Below are positions 1-10,106 of a DNA stretch of 64,000 nucleotides, one piece after another. Both the position numbers and the translations under genes were made by a program. A model generated the notes under the pieces. It did no database searches, was not told the DNA's origin, and was given only the letters and a program-made list of their open reading frames with translations. Within the stretch, counting starts at the first letter, position 1, and each line of letters starts with the position of its first letter. This DNA is from Shinisaurus crocodilurus. Its lineage: Eukaryota; Chordata; Lepidosauria; Squamata; Shinisauridae. The stretch is taken from contig JAHFWL010000433.1 of assembly GCA_021292165.1 (NCBI GenBank), positions 251,001 through 315,000 on the forward strand. The letters are read 5' to 3'.

Positions 1-1097
1 TTCCCCTTGCACTGGGAATGCTCCACCAGTGCAAGTGTTTCATCAGTAGTAACTACTGCCAGCATAATGGTGGTACAACAACTGATATTCCTAATATTAA
101 ACAAGTGAGAAAAGCAACATGTAGATTCTGGCCAAAAGTGCCAAGGAGTTTTCCTTTTGCGATACTGCGCAAAGAGATGGCAGTGGGGACCAGAGAGCTT
201 ATCAAAATCCAACATGAAAGTTAACACATATATTCATTTTATACAGGCTTTTTACAGTCAGCTGCTCTTTGGCTTTAACTTGGCCCATTTGTTGTGTTTT
301 ACTGTTTGATGGTATTTTTAATTTCCAAATTCCACTTTTGGGGTTATACCAGGCTATAAAATAGTATGTAAACAAAAGGGATCAAGATTATAACAAGGAA
401 TAAAGAGAGGCAGAGAGCTTATTTCTTTCAATGTAATTTTAGTGAACATAGGTTTGGCTAAATAGGAGTGGGTCATAAGGAAGGAAATGGGTAAACTCAT
501 TAGTATCAGTTAATGTAAGCCAAGTTTGACGTGTTATGCCTAGCCTATCAACTTGTTTATTGATACTAGTGTTTTCAGACAATGTTGACTTTGAAGTACA
601 CTGCTTCATTCTACAAAAATGTTATTCGAAAGAACTGCATGCTAAAACCTGTCTGTACCTGACAGAATCTGGCTGGGCCATTTTTGTTGTGCACACTTCA
701 TTGATGTTTTCATGCCAAGAGAAGATGCTTTATACATCAATATACCTACGGTACTTATGTTTAAAAACACAGACGTGTACAGTTAAGATTGACAATATAT
801 TTTGTTCTATTATCAGGGGTTATGCTATATGTACATTATTTATTAGTAGTAGTAAGGCACTGTGACTTAGTAGCAAAATCTACCAATTTTTCCTTGAGTC
901 AGAGACTTAGGCTGCAAGTTTATGCATAGGACTGCACTGCTAAGGTCTCAAGATTATTAAAACATGAAACAACATTGTGCAGCATCTGACACTTTCAATT
1001 CAAACACTTCTTTTGCCATTATTCCCCTCTTCCAATGACAGTACTAAGGAGAGATTGGTAATGGGCCTAGGGATCACATACTTCAGCTTCCCATAGC
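1..1097. other. Intron-like DNA, nothing recognised
   Basis: AT-rich single-copy-looking sequence. The open frames present are short, lack splice-site support and do not resemble a protein family known to me. If PTPN1 exon 1 at 35.4 kb is correctly assigned, this lies deep in its first intron or beyond. Confidence 0.5.
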
Positions 1098-1238
1098 AAG
1101 GGTGGGAGATGTGTGTCTTTCCAGATGTTGTTGGACTCCAACTCCCATCAGCCATAGCTAGCATGGTCAATGGTCATGGGTGCTGGGAGTTGTAGTCCAA
1201 CAACATCTGGAGGGCCCAGAGGTTCCTCACTCCATCCC
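1098..1238. mobile_element. Palindromic MITE, hAT-type, degraded ends
   Basis: Two arms mirror each other: GATGTTGTTGGACTCCAACT on the left and AGTTGTAGTCCAACAACATC on the right, around a short centre. This is the ACAACTCCCATCAGCC family, which recurs more than a dozen times in this window. It has no coding capacity. The outer ends have decayed and I could not find a clear target-site duplication here. Confidence 0.65.
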
Positions 1239-1344
1239 ACCATGACAGGAGAGGGACTTGCGCGACCCACTTCCCAATACATCCCTAATACAATCCTGGG
1301 AAGGAGAACAATGGAACAGAGCCATAATCCTCAAAGGATAGTCC

Positions 1345-1478
1345 AGGGGTAGGCAACCTGGTGCCTGCCAGATGTTTTGGACTACAATTCCCATAAGCCC
1401 TGGCCAGCATGGCTAATGGTCAGGAATTATGGAAGTTGTAGTCTAAAACATCTTGAGAGCGCTGGTTTGCCTACCTCT
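1345..1478. mobile_element. Palindromic hAT-type MITE with 8-bp target duplication
   Basis: Inverted termini AGGGGTAGGC and GCCTACCTCT enclose two arms related to ACTACAATTCCCATAAGCCC. The 8-mer GATAGTCC stands directly on both sides (1337-1344 and 1479-1486), the duplication length expected of hAT transposition. If one insists on the canonical CAG terminus the duplication shifts by one base. Non-autonomous and non-coding. Confidence 0.75.
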
Positions 1479-1486
1479 GATAGTCC

Positions 1487-2022
1487 TATAAAGTGTGTAC
1501 TGAAACAGTATGGCCTCACAGTTATGGGGACATGAAGGGTAGTTGTAAGCCCTAAACCCAACAAAAAGGTGCCATCAATTCTGTGTGCTCCCCAATAGTT
1601 GGTGCCAGTGCAGAAGTGAATCGACAAAAAATACAATAAAGAAGGTAGTAGCTGCAAAGCCAGATATCATCTGCTTTAGCAACATTAAAACTTAAAGCCA
1701 GGGGCGGGGGCTAGATTTACTGAGCTTCCAACAAAGAGAAAATGTCAGTCCTATGATCTCCAGGGTGCTTGGTTATTATCAAGCTATATCACCAGAAATG
1801 TGCAATTAGCTATGCACCCGTTTAGGTTTCAGACTACTGTGGTAAGAATTATTTTGGTTAATGGTCACTGTCATACTGATTATACGCTTGTTTCGTTCCA
1901 CTGAATAGAACAGGGTTTTTTTTTTTGGTTTTTTTTAAAGTCCTGTGTCTCCCCAAAATGTCTTTCGTCTTCAGAAGTCCTTTGGGAAAGAACAAACAAC
2001 AAAGCTGTAGACTTTTACTTAC
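1487..2022. other. Intergenic or intronic, nothing recognised
   Basis: No repeat family or RNA gene recognised. The left half of the long minus-strand open frame (see the candidate exon next to it) extends into this stretch down to 1858. Confidence 0.4.
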
Positions 2023-2341
2023 CTTTTTCTGACCATTAAAGTTAAACAGGATTATTTGCCATTGTGGCTTTAATCCAGAGCAACAAATAAAAGGATGTCT
2101 GGGAATCCGGACTGGAAATAATGCATTTCCTTTTAAGTTCTCTTTTTGGCAAGAGGAAGAACCTAAAAATGATCTACCCTTCCAGTAAATATTGAACTTC
2201 ATTGACCCTGTATCAGGATCTAAGCATAAAGATGCAGTAATTCTGTTTCTGCTATGGGGCATCAATACAGCTTTGCCTGAAGACGACAGGTACGGTAATT
2301 TAAAAGTGTGGTGGAAGTAGCCTGAACACACATTCTTTGTT
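2023..2341 (-). other. Candidate unrecognised coding exon
   Basis: A minus-strand frame stays open from 2406 to 1858 (182 codons) in AT-rich DNA where stops should be frequent. Within it lies a near-consensus splice donor, AAAAAG then GTAAGT, with the intron starting at 2022 on the minus strand. It interrupts the frame exactly between codons (after Gly-Gln-Lys-Lys). A plausible acceptor, a T-rich tract ending GATTTCAG, precedes 2341, giving a 319-nt exon. The predicted peptide has mixed composition rather than low complexity (for example the segment DPDTGSMKFNIYWKGRSF) but matches no family I know and is not part of PTPN1. It could be an exon of a nested or neighbouring gene, an old domesticated element, or chance. 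Confidence 0.3.
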
Positions 2342-2431
2342 CTGAAATCAAATGCCCCAGAAAGCAGTAAATCACTGTTCAAAATATTTCTATCACACTT
2401 TGTCACTTACATTCTTTGCCAGGTTGCCTTT

Positions 2432-2469
2432 TCAAGCTCCTCTCACTATTTCACGGGAGAGGAGCTTGA
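2432..2469. repeat. Perfect 13-bp inverted repeat (hairpin)
   Basis: TCAAGCTCCTCTC and GAGAGGAGCTTGA are exact reverse complements separated by 12 bases. No T-run or neighbouring gene suggests a function. Confidence 0.7.
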
Positions 2470-2763
2470 GGTGGCATTATTTCATGGACATAAAATATTC
2501 TAGCACCATGCTGACAATTTTTTAAAATGAAGAGGGGAGAGGAAGAAATAGCTCTTCTAAGAGCTACCTGGAAAATTATTTTGTAATATCTGGTTAATAA
2601 AAAGATGAAAAAGTACTTATTATACTGCTGTCCAACACAACACATCTTGGATTGCTTAGTAAGATTCTGAACATTATCTTAGCTAGTAATGTTCTCTTGC
2701 CTGCATTTCATTTGTCATATTCATTCTATATTTTAAAATCAGTTGTGTCTATTGAGAAGTTTA

Positions 2764-2981
2764 CACTGGGTTGAATCCAGACTTGGTCATACTTAGTCTA
2801 AGCATTTAACCAACTGAAATCAATTAGCCATGCCCAAGTCCCATTGATTTCAACTGGTCTACTCTAAGCATGACTAACAGTGTAATCCTATACATGTCTA
2901 CTAACAAGTAAATACTACTGAGTTCAGTGGGGCTTACTCCTAGTAAGTATAGGAGTGTAGCCCAAGTCTGGATCAAAAGGA
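2764..2981. mobile_element. Palindromic DNA-transposon-like repeat
   Basis: TTGAATCCAGACTTGG at the left is mirrored by CCAAGTCTGGATCAAA at the right. Internal segments also mirror each other (CTAAGCATTTAACC against TCTAAGCATGACTAAC). The interior contains the motif ATCCTATACATGTCTACT, which recurs at 8.5, 28.2 and 50.4 kb. No coding capacity; superfamily unresolved. Confidence 0.5.
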
Positions 2982-3082
2982 AAAAACAAGAGGAAATCAA
3001 ACCAACAAAATCAACCAACGATCAATCAGTCAAGTTGGGATATACAGCATCAAAACAAATAAATAAAATTTCAGAAATGCTT

Positions 3083-3207
3083 GCTTTATTTATTTATTAT
3101 ATTTATACTCCACCTTTTTCCCTGCAAGGAACCCAAGGCGGCTTACATAATCCTCCTCCTCCTCTCCATTTTATCCTCACAACAACCCTGTGAGGTAGGT
3201 TAGGCTG
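3083..3207 (-). mobile_element. Sauria-type SINE, 5'-truncated
   Basis: Read on the minus strand this is the body and 3' end of a Sauria SINE: a stretch like CTACCTCACAGGGTTGTTGTG, GGAGGAGGAGGATTATGTAA, GCCGCCTTGGGTTCC and an A/T-rich tail. The tRNA-like head is missing, as expected for incomplete target-primed reverse transcription. Confidence 0.85.
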
Positions 3208-3328
3208 AATGAATTTATGAATTCATATAATAAATTTTGTAGCCACAAAAATGAAAAGCAACCAGCTTGATGCATCTCTTAAGAGTAAAAATGAAATCTC
3301 TCATATATAACAAATAAATATGTTTCTA

Positions 3329-3577
3329 CAGTCATGCCTTGGATTGAGAGCATAATTCGTTCCGGAAATGTGCTTGTAATCCAAAACACTCTTACATCAA
3401 AATGAAATTCCCCAAAAAAATTTGTACAGAGATTGTTTATTTAAGCCGTACTACAGTGCTTGTATTGCAAGACATCGCTTGTATATCAAGTCAAATTTTT
3501 TAAAATAAATATTTAAAATTTTGCTTGTCTTGCAAAACGCTCTCAAACCAAGTTACTTGCAATCCAAGGTATTACTG
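3329..3577. mobile_element. Tigger-like (Tc1/mariner) MITE
   Basis: Inverted ends CAGTCATGCCTTGGATTG and CAATCCAAGGTATTACTG are flanked by TA on both sides (3327-3328 and 3578-3579), the signature of Tc1/mariner insertion. The interior has complementary halves (ATTCGTTCCGGAAATGTGCT, TGTAATCCAAAACACTCTTA). A second copy lies at 9635-9907. Non-autonomous. Confidence 0.8.
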
Positions 3578-3579
3578 TA

Positions 3580-4688
3580 CTATGGTCTTTTTGGGTGGTC
3601 TAGCGATATCACATAAACAGATGGAAAAATACCGTAATACCCTGCATCTCAGCCAATCTGCCAAAAAGTGAAGCAACAAGTGGTATCACATGTAAATTAA
3701 ATTGAAATTAATTGCTATAGTTTAAATGGGCACTAATAATTAGAATTGAAAATAAAAGCAATCAGCTTAATGTATCTCTAGAGTAAATAAAACATGAAAT
3801 TCTTACATAACAAACACCATGGATATGATGGTGGCTTTTAAGTAGTGAGTTTATTTTTGACTCTGATTATTTTAAGTGTTTTGTTTTTAAGTTTTTGCAG
3901 CTATAAAATGTATTATATGAATTAGTAAAGTGTTTGTGAAATTCATTTATTTTGATACTGCATATCTCAACTGATTGTTAATCCTAAGTCTGGATCCAAC
4001 CTATTATAACTTTGAAAACTGTTTTGATTGTATAAAAGTGATCTAACCTGCTCAGGTGAATGAGGAATGAAGCAGCGTTTTCCTTCTTACACTGGCAAAG
4101 CTAGAACATTTCCAGTAAGTGTTCCACGCAGAATGGAACTGGGATGGATTCATAGTTTCTGAGAATTTCAGATTTCCTAGATTTGGATCTGGCTACTAAT
4201 GATTTAATTGGCCTTGGACAAGTCGTTAGTGACCTAGTTCACATGATCATTGCAATGATAAGGAAGAGGAAGTGCCTTCCTGTAAACAGGCTGAAGAAAC
4301 TTTTGCCAAACTTGAATATGTGTAAAGCTATTCACCAACCCAAACACATACATGGCTGTATTTCTGCCTATCTACTTCTACAGCAAACCATGCAGAGTGC
4401 TTACAATACCGTAGTTATGCTACAGATCACAGGCAGGAATGCAGCAAAACAACTGGAACAAGAGAGACAGCCCCCATCTGGCCAGAGAAGGAGAAGTTCA
4501 AAATGTTCTGTCCTGCCCACAAGACCCTGAGCGAGTTTACAGAGTTCACTTTCAATGTACACATCATCTGTAGGCTCTGCACAATCGAGACTACTGTGGC
4601 ACTCTGGTTTGATAATCCAATAATAAGGCAGCCTTACAAAAATGAAAGGGTATGGATTTGTTCGCACTTATTCCATCAAACAGATGTT
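3580..4688. other. Intron-like DNA, nothing recognised
   Basis: No repeats or RNA genes identified. Overlapping open frames on both strands at 4183-4706 lack splice-site or family support. Confidence 0.4.
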
Positions 4689-4689
4689 G

Positions 4690-4835
4690 GAGGATTTATT
4701 TATTGAACACCTTTATATCCCATCTATCCAAAAAGTTCAAGGCAGCTAACTAAGAAATACAATGTAAAAAACACAGTATGATAAAAATACAATAAAACTA
4801 CAATTAAGATATAATAAAACATCATTAATGGAAAG
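4690..4835 (-). mobile_element. LINE 3' end (L2/CR1-like)
   Basis: The sequence reads as the reverse complement of a LINE 3' UTR: TTTATTTATTGAACACC TTTATATCCCATC then an A-rich stretch with AATACAATAAAAC. It probably belongs to the same insertion as the coding remnant at 5365-5575. Confidence 0.55.
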
Positions 4836-4907
4836 AAGAAACAGAGTAGCAAAACTCAGAAAGATAAAAATGTAACAGTAGTAAAAACCCATCAACCAAG
4901 CTTCACC

Positions 4908-5356
4908 AAGCCTGCAATCCTATGGTCTCCATGAGGCATCGCAAGGGCCACAGAATGTTTCGGATTCTGAGGGAGGATAGAGAGGTCCAGCCTTGGAGTA
5001 GGGGAGATGCAAGTGCACAAACCTTCTCCCAGCCGCCAGAAACTTCCATGGCCATTGACTTTTGGACGTCAGAGCTCCAATGTCAGTAGAGGAAAAAGAG
5101 GAATGTTCTGTGGGCGTGTTGAGGAAGATCGGGGAAGGGTCCACAGGATCCATAGGCTTGTCATTCCCCAACATGTCCCAGGAATACATATTTCCCTCCC
5201 ATTGCACACAAAACAAAATAAAAAAGGACAAAAAACCCAAGAAAAACGCCACTCCTCCCTCCTTTCTGCCCTGTAAGCCCAGCAAGGCTTTGCATAAGGC
5301 AGCTCTTCCGCCTTCGGATCTCCCCTACCCACCCAGTGGTAGGATTGCTCTGCCCA
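4908..5356. mobile_element. Putative nested element with GCAATCCTATGG end
   Basis: The left end CTGCAATCCTATGG and the right end GGTAGGATTGCTCTG are inverted. The segment separates the LINE 3' UTR (4690-4835) from the LINE coding remnant (5365-5575), which suggests insertion into the LINE. Related GGGTGCAATCC-ended repeats lie at 31.8, 41.0, 46.1, 52.7 and 54.2 kb. Open frames on both strands here look like repeat artefacts. Confidence 0.35.
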
Positions 5357-5364
5357 ATCACTAA

Positions 5365-5575
5365 CAGAAGGCCTCCCTAAAAAGAAATGCCTTCACACTG
5401 TAGCAGAAAATCACCAGGAAAAGGGTGAGGTGGATCTCTCTAGGCAGAGAATTTCAGAGTCTGGGGGCAGCCACTGAAAAGGCCCTCTCTCTCTTGTTGC
5501 AGTCAATCGTGATTTTGGAACACATAGAGGGCTTCTGTTGATTACACCAAGATCAAAGTGAGTATCAGTTTACAA
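5365..5575 (-). pseudogene. L2-like LINE reverse transcriptase C-terminal remnant
   Basis: Minus-strand translation in broken frames shows the LINE C-terminal signature: a Gly-Leu/Pro-Phe-Ser-(Val/Gly) block, a Leu-Trp/Leu-Lys-Phe 'WNSLP'-like block and a Lys-(Thr/Gly)-(Phe/Leu)-Phe block. The same signature occurs intact at 53351-53974. Stops and frameshifts are present. Confidence 0.55.
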
Positions 5576-5624
5576 TGTGATCTCTCTTTAATCATTTATA
5601 AAAAAACATCAGCAGCAAAACTAT

Positions 5625-5979
5625 GACCCGGTTTGCACATTATGACCAATGGTTAGTTGGGGTTATGCATGAGCTAGTGTGCTGCCTCCTGCCTGCCGCT
5701 TCAGCTTGTTATCAGGTTTGGCAAACAATCCTGGGTTGTTCGGCATGATGACATATGAACTTGGCACTCTGAGTTATTGAGGGAGAAAACTCAGGAGTTT
5801 TAATCCAACAACAAACCATGGGTTAACTCTGGGTTGTTTCTCCCGGAACAACCCAGAGTGCTGGGTTCAGACATTGCAGCAAACAATCCAGGAATGATGC
5901 AAAGCAGAAGCGGCAGGTGAGAGGCTGTTCATGCACAACCTCAACAACCTATGGGTTGTTGTTATGTGCAAACTGGGTC
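5625..5979. mobile_element. PIF/Harbinger-like MITE
   Basis: Inverted ends GACCCGGTTTGCACAT and ATGTGCAAACTGGGTC are followed inward by subterminal AACAACCCA/TGGGTTGTT blocks and a palindromic centre (GGGTTGTTTCTCCCGGAACA). TAT flanks both ends (5622-5624, 5980-5982), fitting a 3-bp target duplication. The terminus resembles that of the transposase-bearing element starting at 16680 (GACCCAGTGCGCATGATGG, then AACAACCCACAG), so that family is the likely source of transposase. Confidence 0.7.
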
Positions 5980-7839
5980 TATATCTTGCCTTTCTTCGCA
6001 CAAGTCCAAGGTGGCTACGCTTGAAGCTTCATGCTATTAAGAGCTATTTTCTTCCATTTCAAGATCAAGGGTTCTCTAACCACACAGAACCCTCAAGAAG
6101 AGAGAGATTCTGACATGAGGGCACACCCAGACCAGCAATTCTTCTCATGTGATTCTAGGTGGTAAAGTAACAAGATCACCCTCTGCATTTTGTACGAGTT
6201 CTCAGGAACTTTTCTCCACAGTAGTAGTCCAAGGTACAAATTCATCTTCCATTCATATTAAGTTATTTTCTACAGATCAAATATTAAAATATACAGGTTA
6301 GGAAGTTGCAAGGTTTCTAAAAAGAAAATTGTGAACACCAAATTGCCTTTTAAAAGATATATCAACATTTCAAGCCCCACTTCACTGGAGAGGTTTACAA
6401 ACTATATATATGATTTGCACAATACACAAACTACATGTTGTTGTTTTACAGAATTTACACTTCAGCAGTCTTCCAAAAAGTCATTATTTTAAGGCTGAAC
6501 ATGAGAACAGCTATGATAAGTTTAAACTTGATGCATAAATAGTAACCTATAAAAGTCGGGAAGGAATAGTCTCCTGCCACCCCAAAAACAGCTGAATTGA
6601 AGTTGGCTAAAGGGGATGAGTACTACATACACAGCTTGCTTCACAGGTGGAAAACCATGGCCCTGTACATACACAAACTTCTCATTGCCAACTATTTGGA
6701 AGCAGAGGTCTACAAGAACCTAGGATGGCAATGGAGAATTTCAGCTTGCCCCTCCAAGCAACTTCAGTCAATTGCAGCAAAGGAGTCTGATTCAGGTGTA
6801 CACAATTTGCTGGCTACCCAAGACCTGGAAGGCTCAGTTTTAGACTCCTGATGTTTCAGCCTTCATTTCTCACCACAAGAATGGCTGGTTACTTAGATTC
6901 CACCTTTTATTTTGGTTGTACCTGTTACAGATTTCATAGATCACATCTTTGAATCATCTGGGTATATTCTGTTAACACTGATTCCTTGCCTCACAAGCAT
7001 CTTAGATGTTTTGGTCTAACCTGTTCTCTATTTGTTGCGCACCACAATCTGTACAATCACACACTGCACTTTTCTCATAGGAGTTAAATTGTTCAGAAGA
7101 AACTAGGTTGAATAGTTTAGTAGCATTTCTTTCCCCTTGCCAAAATCTCTATGAAGGGCATACTATGGTGTTTGAGAAAAACTAAAATAGATTTTTAATA
7201 GGAAACCCACCTTCCCATTAGCAGCTACGTAGATCTCTTTTATACCACATTACGGTATTCTACAAGAATGGAGTAAATTGGGGGCACTTTCAGTTCAAAC
7301 TAGATGTTTATTTACACAGAACATAGTAAATGGTTCTAAGAAAAATCAATATTTTTTCTTTGGATAGGAACAAAAGCCATACTATGGAATAACACTACTT
7401 TTTTAATCTCCAAAACAGGCCGAGGTTCTGAGGTACAAAGTAACAAATGGCCCCAAGAAAAAAGCCTGATACAGTTACTGAAAAATGACAACGAAATACA
7501 TCTTACAGTGAGGCAGAAAAAGGAGAGATTCAGGAAAAGATGCATGGCACTGCTACTATCTGTTGGAGAAAATATTGAAGAAGCCAGTAAAACAGAACAA
7601 TGCAAAGAGAAGGGGGAGCTGAAAAATGTTACAACCCAATGATTACAGAACACATTAAAAAAGCAGGAAACAAAAATGTACTAGCTGGCAAAAGAACTAA
7701 GGGCACACACACTACACTTCATTACGAATTGATTCACTGCCATTAATAACTTGCAGTAGTTATTAACCGAACTGTGTGCTAACTGGGAAAGCCCAGGTGG
7801 CTGTGGTGTCTAGGAGTGTGTTTTACCAGCTTAGGCTGG
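5980..7839. other. AT-rich DNA, nothing recognised
   Basis: No repeat family, RNA gene or exon identified. An open frame at 7336-7653 on the minus strand is biased in composition (Ser/Phe/Leu-rich, from A-rich plus strand) and unsupported. Confidence 0.4.
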
Positions 7840-8535
7840 TAAGCCAGCTGTAGCCCTATCTGGAGAGGATGAGCCTTGCCTCAGTTATCCATGCACTAGT
7901 GACATCCAGGCTGGACTATTGTACTGAACAATAGTACAATTGTACTGTTGTACACGGGGCTGCTTTTGAAGATGGTCTGGATACTTCAGCTGGTGCAGAA
8001 TGAGGCCGCCAAAGGGTTGGTGGAGGTGAGGTAGTCAGATCATATAACACCTATACTGCACTGGTTACCAGTGAGCTCCTGGGCCAAAATTAAAGTGCTG
8101 GATTTGACCTTTAAAGGCTTAAACAGTTAAGGACCAAACTACTTGAAGGACCACCTCCACCCATATCAGCCTGACCACACTTAAGGTAAACAACAGAGGC
8201 CCTTCCCACTAGCCCACCCATGAGGGCAGTTAGGTTGGCAAGTACACGAGAGAGGGTCTTTTCTACAGTGGCCTCAGACCTCTGGAATGCATTGCTATCA
8301 TGACATGACCGATTTTTGTAAACTCCCTGGAATGCCTTTTGTGGCCAGAAATTTTAATTAATTAGGAAAAGCAAACCCCTGATTATGTTTTATCAGACTG
8401 TTCTGGGTGGCAGCTGCCAAAAAATATGCTTGTGTTCATTATTTTTTATGTATGTCTGTTCTTTTATTACTGTATCAGTTTTTATTATATGACTTTTATT
8501 GTTGGAAGCCACCTAGGGAGGGTTCCTGCCCTGAA
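7840..8535 (+). pseudogene. L2-like LINE fragment (RT C-terminus and 3' UTR)
   Basis: Plus-strand frames, broken by stops, give the LINE signature in order: Ser-Arg-Leu-Asp-Tyr-Cys-like ('SRLDYC'), Leu-Gln-Leu-Val-Gln-Asn, 'DHITPIL', His-Trp-Leu-Pro-Val, Lys-Val-Leu-Asp-Leu-Thr-Phe-Lys, Tyr-Leu-Lys-Asp. The order matches the better-preserved copies at 53351 and 59463. An AT-rich 3' UTR follows to about 8535. The element is truncated at its 5' end and dead. Confidence 0.75.
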
Positions 8536-8625
8536 AGACTGCAATCCTATATCCACTTACCTGGGAGAAAGTCCCATTCAACACAGTGGGACTTGACTTC
8601 TGAGTATATGTGCACAGGATCGTAC
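8536..8625. repeat. Dispersed palindromic CAATCCTAT repeat
   Basis: GCAATCCTATATCCACTTAC on the left is mirrored by GTGCACAGGATCG on the right, around AAGTCCCATTCAACACAGTG. The same repeat occurs at 2.9, 28.1, 50.4 and 52.7 kb. Confidence 0.5.
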
Positions 8626-8688
8626 AGTTATTTATATATTTCATTTCTGTACCGCCAATAGCCAAAGCTCTCTGGACAGTTTACAACA
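8626..8688 (-). mobile_element. LINE 3' end fragment
   Basis: TTTCATTTCTGTACCGCC then AATAGCCAAAGCTCTCTGG is the reverse complement of the LINE/SINE 3' terminus seen also at 43.86 and 49.65 kb (CCCAGAGAGCTTCGGCTATT-type). Confidence 0.65.
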
Positions 8689-8699
8689 GTGCCTAAAAC

Positions 8700-9530
8700 A
8701 AGCAGGGATTTCATTTTGAAGTCCCGGGGGGGGGGGGGAAGCAGGGATTTATTGTTGCGTAGTCCTGGGGGGAAGAGCTGAGATTTCATTGTGTAGTCCC
8801 GGGGGGGGAGCAGGGATTTCATTGTGCAGTCCCGGGGGGTGGACAGAGATTTGATTGTGTAGTTCCGGGGGGGGGGGAGCAGGGATTTCATTGTACAGTC
8901 CCGGAGGGGGAAGCAGGGATTTCATTGTTGCGTAGTCCCGGGGGGGGGGGGGGGAAGCTGAGATTTCATTGTGTAGTCCCGGGGGGGGGGGAGCAGGGAT
9001 TTCATTGTGCAGTCCCGGAGGGGGAAGCAGGGAATTCATTGTTGTGTAGTCCCGGGGGGGGGGGAGCTGTGATTTCATTGTTGTGTGGTCCCGAGGGAGC
9101 TGGGATTTCACTGTTGTGTAGTCTGGGGGGGGGCAGGGAATTCATTGTGTAGTCCCGGGGGGGGGAGCAGGGAATTCATTGTGTAGTCCCGGGGGGGGAG
9201 CAGGGAATTCATTGTGCAGTCCCGGGGGGGGGGGAGCAGGGAGCAGGGATTTCATTGTGCAGCCCCGGGGGAAAGGGAACATGGATTTCATTGTGCAGTC
9301 CGGGGGGGAGCAGGGATTTCATTGTGCAGTCCCGGGGGGGGGGGGAGCAGGGATTTCATTGTGTAGTTCCGGGGAAGCAGGTAGTCCCGGGGGAGCTGGG
9401 ATTACATTGTGTAGTCCTGGGGGAGCTGGTGGTCCCGGGGGAGCTGGGATTTCATTGTGTACTCCCAGGGGAGCTGGTAGACCCGGGGGGAGCAGGTATT
9501 CCATTATGTAGTCCCGGGGGACCTTTCCTA
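8700..9530 (+). repeat. G-tract minisatellite of about 25 units
   Basis: About 25 imperfect tandem units of roughly 25-42 bp, each built as AGCAGGGATTTCATTGTG, (T/C)AGTCCC and a run of 3-14 G. Length differences come mainly from the G run. All G tracts are on the plus strand, so G-quadruplexes or R-loops are possible. Because the units contain few stops, glycine- or proline-rich frames are open on both strands; these are artefacts. The array ends in the same unit and the same 3' flank as the shorter array at 51.84-52.07 kb, tying both to one Helitron family. Confidence 0.9.
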
Positions 9531-9632
9531 TGGAGGGCTTCAAAACACTGGTCAGCTACCTTAAGGAATTTCGAACAAATAGTGCCTATAGGAAAATGAC
9601 AACCCGTGTAATGCCGGGTTAAAAAAAGCTAG
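8700..9632 (+). mobile_element. Helitron-like element, 5' end not found
   Basis: The 3' end is diagnostic: ACCCGTGTAATGCCGGGT can fold as a short hairpin and is followed by an A run and a terminal CTAG (9629-9632) before a T. About 100 bp of 3' flank is nearly identical to the 3' end of the complete Helitron at 51395-52179. The TC-starting 5' end of that element is not present here; the minisatellite abuts a LINE 3' end instead. No Rep/helicase coding sequence. Confidence 0.7.
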
Positions 9633-9634
9633 TA

Positions 9635-9902
9635 CAGTAATACCTCGGATTGCAAACATAATTCGTTCCGGAAACGTGTTTGTAATCCAAAACACTCTTA
9701 TATCAAAGCGAGTCTCTGGTGGGCGTGAGCGGGGCTGATTTCGGCCCGCTACGCCCGCTTGAGGTGAGCAGTTACATCCCTACACTACTTGTCTTGGAAG
9801 ACCTTGCTTGTTTATCAAGTCAAAAAATTTAATTTTTTTTTAAAAATTTGTTGCTTGTCTTGCAAAATGCTCTCAGACCAAGTTACTTGCAATCCAAGGT
9901 AT

Positions 9903-9907
<5 letters not shown>
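9635..9907. mobile_element. Tigger-like (Tc1/mariner) MITE
   Basis: Inverted ends CAGTAATACCTCGGATTGC and GCAATCCAAGGTATTACT, with TA at the left (9633-9634). It is the sister copy of 3329-3577. The right terminus runs into a TA dinucleotide array, which probably expanded from the TA target site. It lies immediately next to the Helitron 3' end. Confidence 0.8.

Positions 9908-9946
<39 letters not shown>
9905..9946. repeat. (TA)n microsatellite
   Basis: About 20 TA dinucleotides start at the right end of the Tigger-like MITE. Confidence 0.95.
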
Positions 9947-9950
<4 letters not shown>

Positions 9951-9971
9951 AACACCTTTGAAGGCGTAGGA

Positions 9972-10106
9972 CAGGGGTGGACAACTTGGGGTGGACAACT
10001 TGTAGGCCAAAACATCTGAAGAACAGCCCTAGCAAAGCCAATGGTGAGGGATCATGGAAGTTGTAGGCCAAAGCATCTGGAGAGAGACAAATTGTCTACT
10101 CCTCTT
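9972..10106. mobile_element. Palindromic hAT-type MITE
   Basis: CAGGGGTGGACAACTTG with mirrored arms GTAGGCCAAAACATCTG and AAGTTGTAGGCCAAAGCATC. GGGGTGGACAACTTG is duplicated in tandem at the left end. No clear 8-bp duplication remains. Confidence 0.6.

Noticed and set aside
536..865. 109-codon plus-strand frame
   Set aside because: No family resemblance, no splice sites, ordinary AT-rich composition; an open frame of this length is expected by chance somewhere in 64 kb on six frames.
4920..5285. 121-codon minus-strand frame
   Set aside because: Overlapped by open frames on the other strand and located in a probable inserted repeat; kept only as repeat annotation.
8700..9530. CRISPR array
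   Set aside because: Units are contiguous and differ mainly by G-run length; there are no unique spacers, and the context is a vertebrate transposon.
8628..9599. Glycine- or proline-rich repetitive 'proteins' over the G-tract array
   Set aside because: They are translations of the minisatellite, open in several frames on both strands, with no start context or splice support. The short array at 51.8-52.1 kb gives the same artefact.
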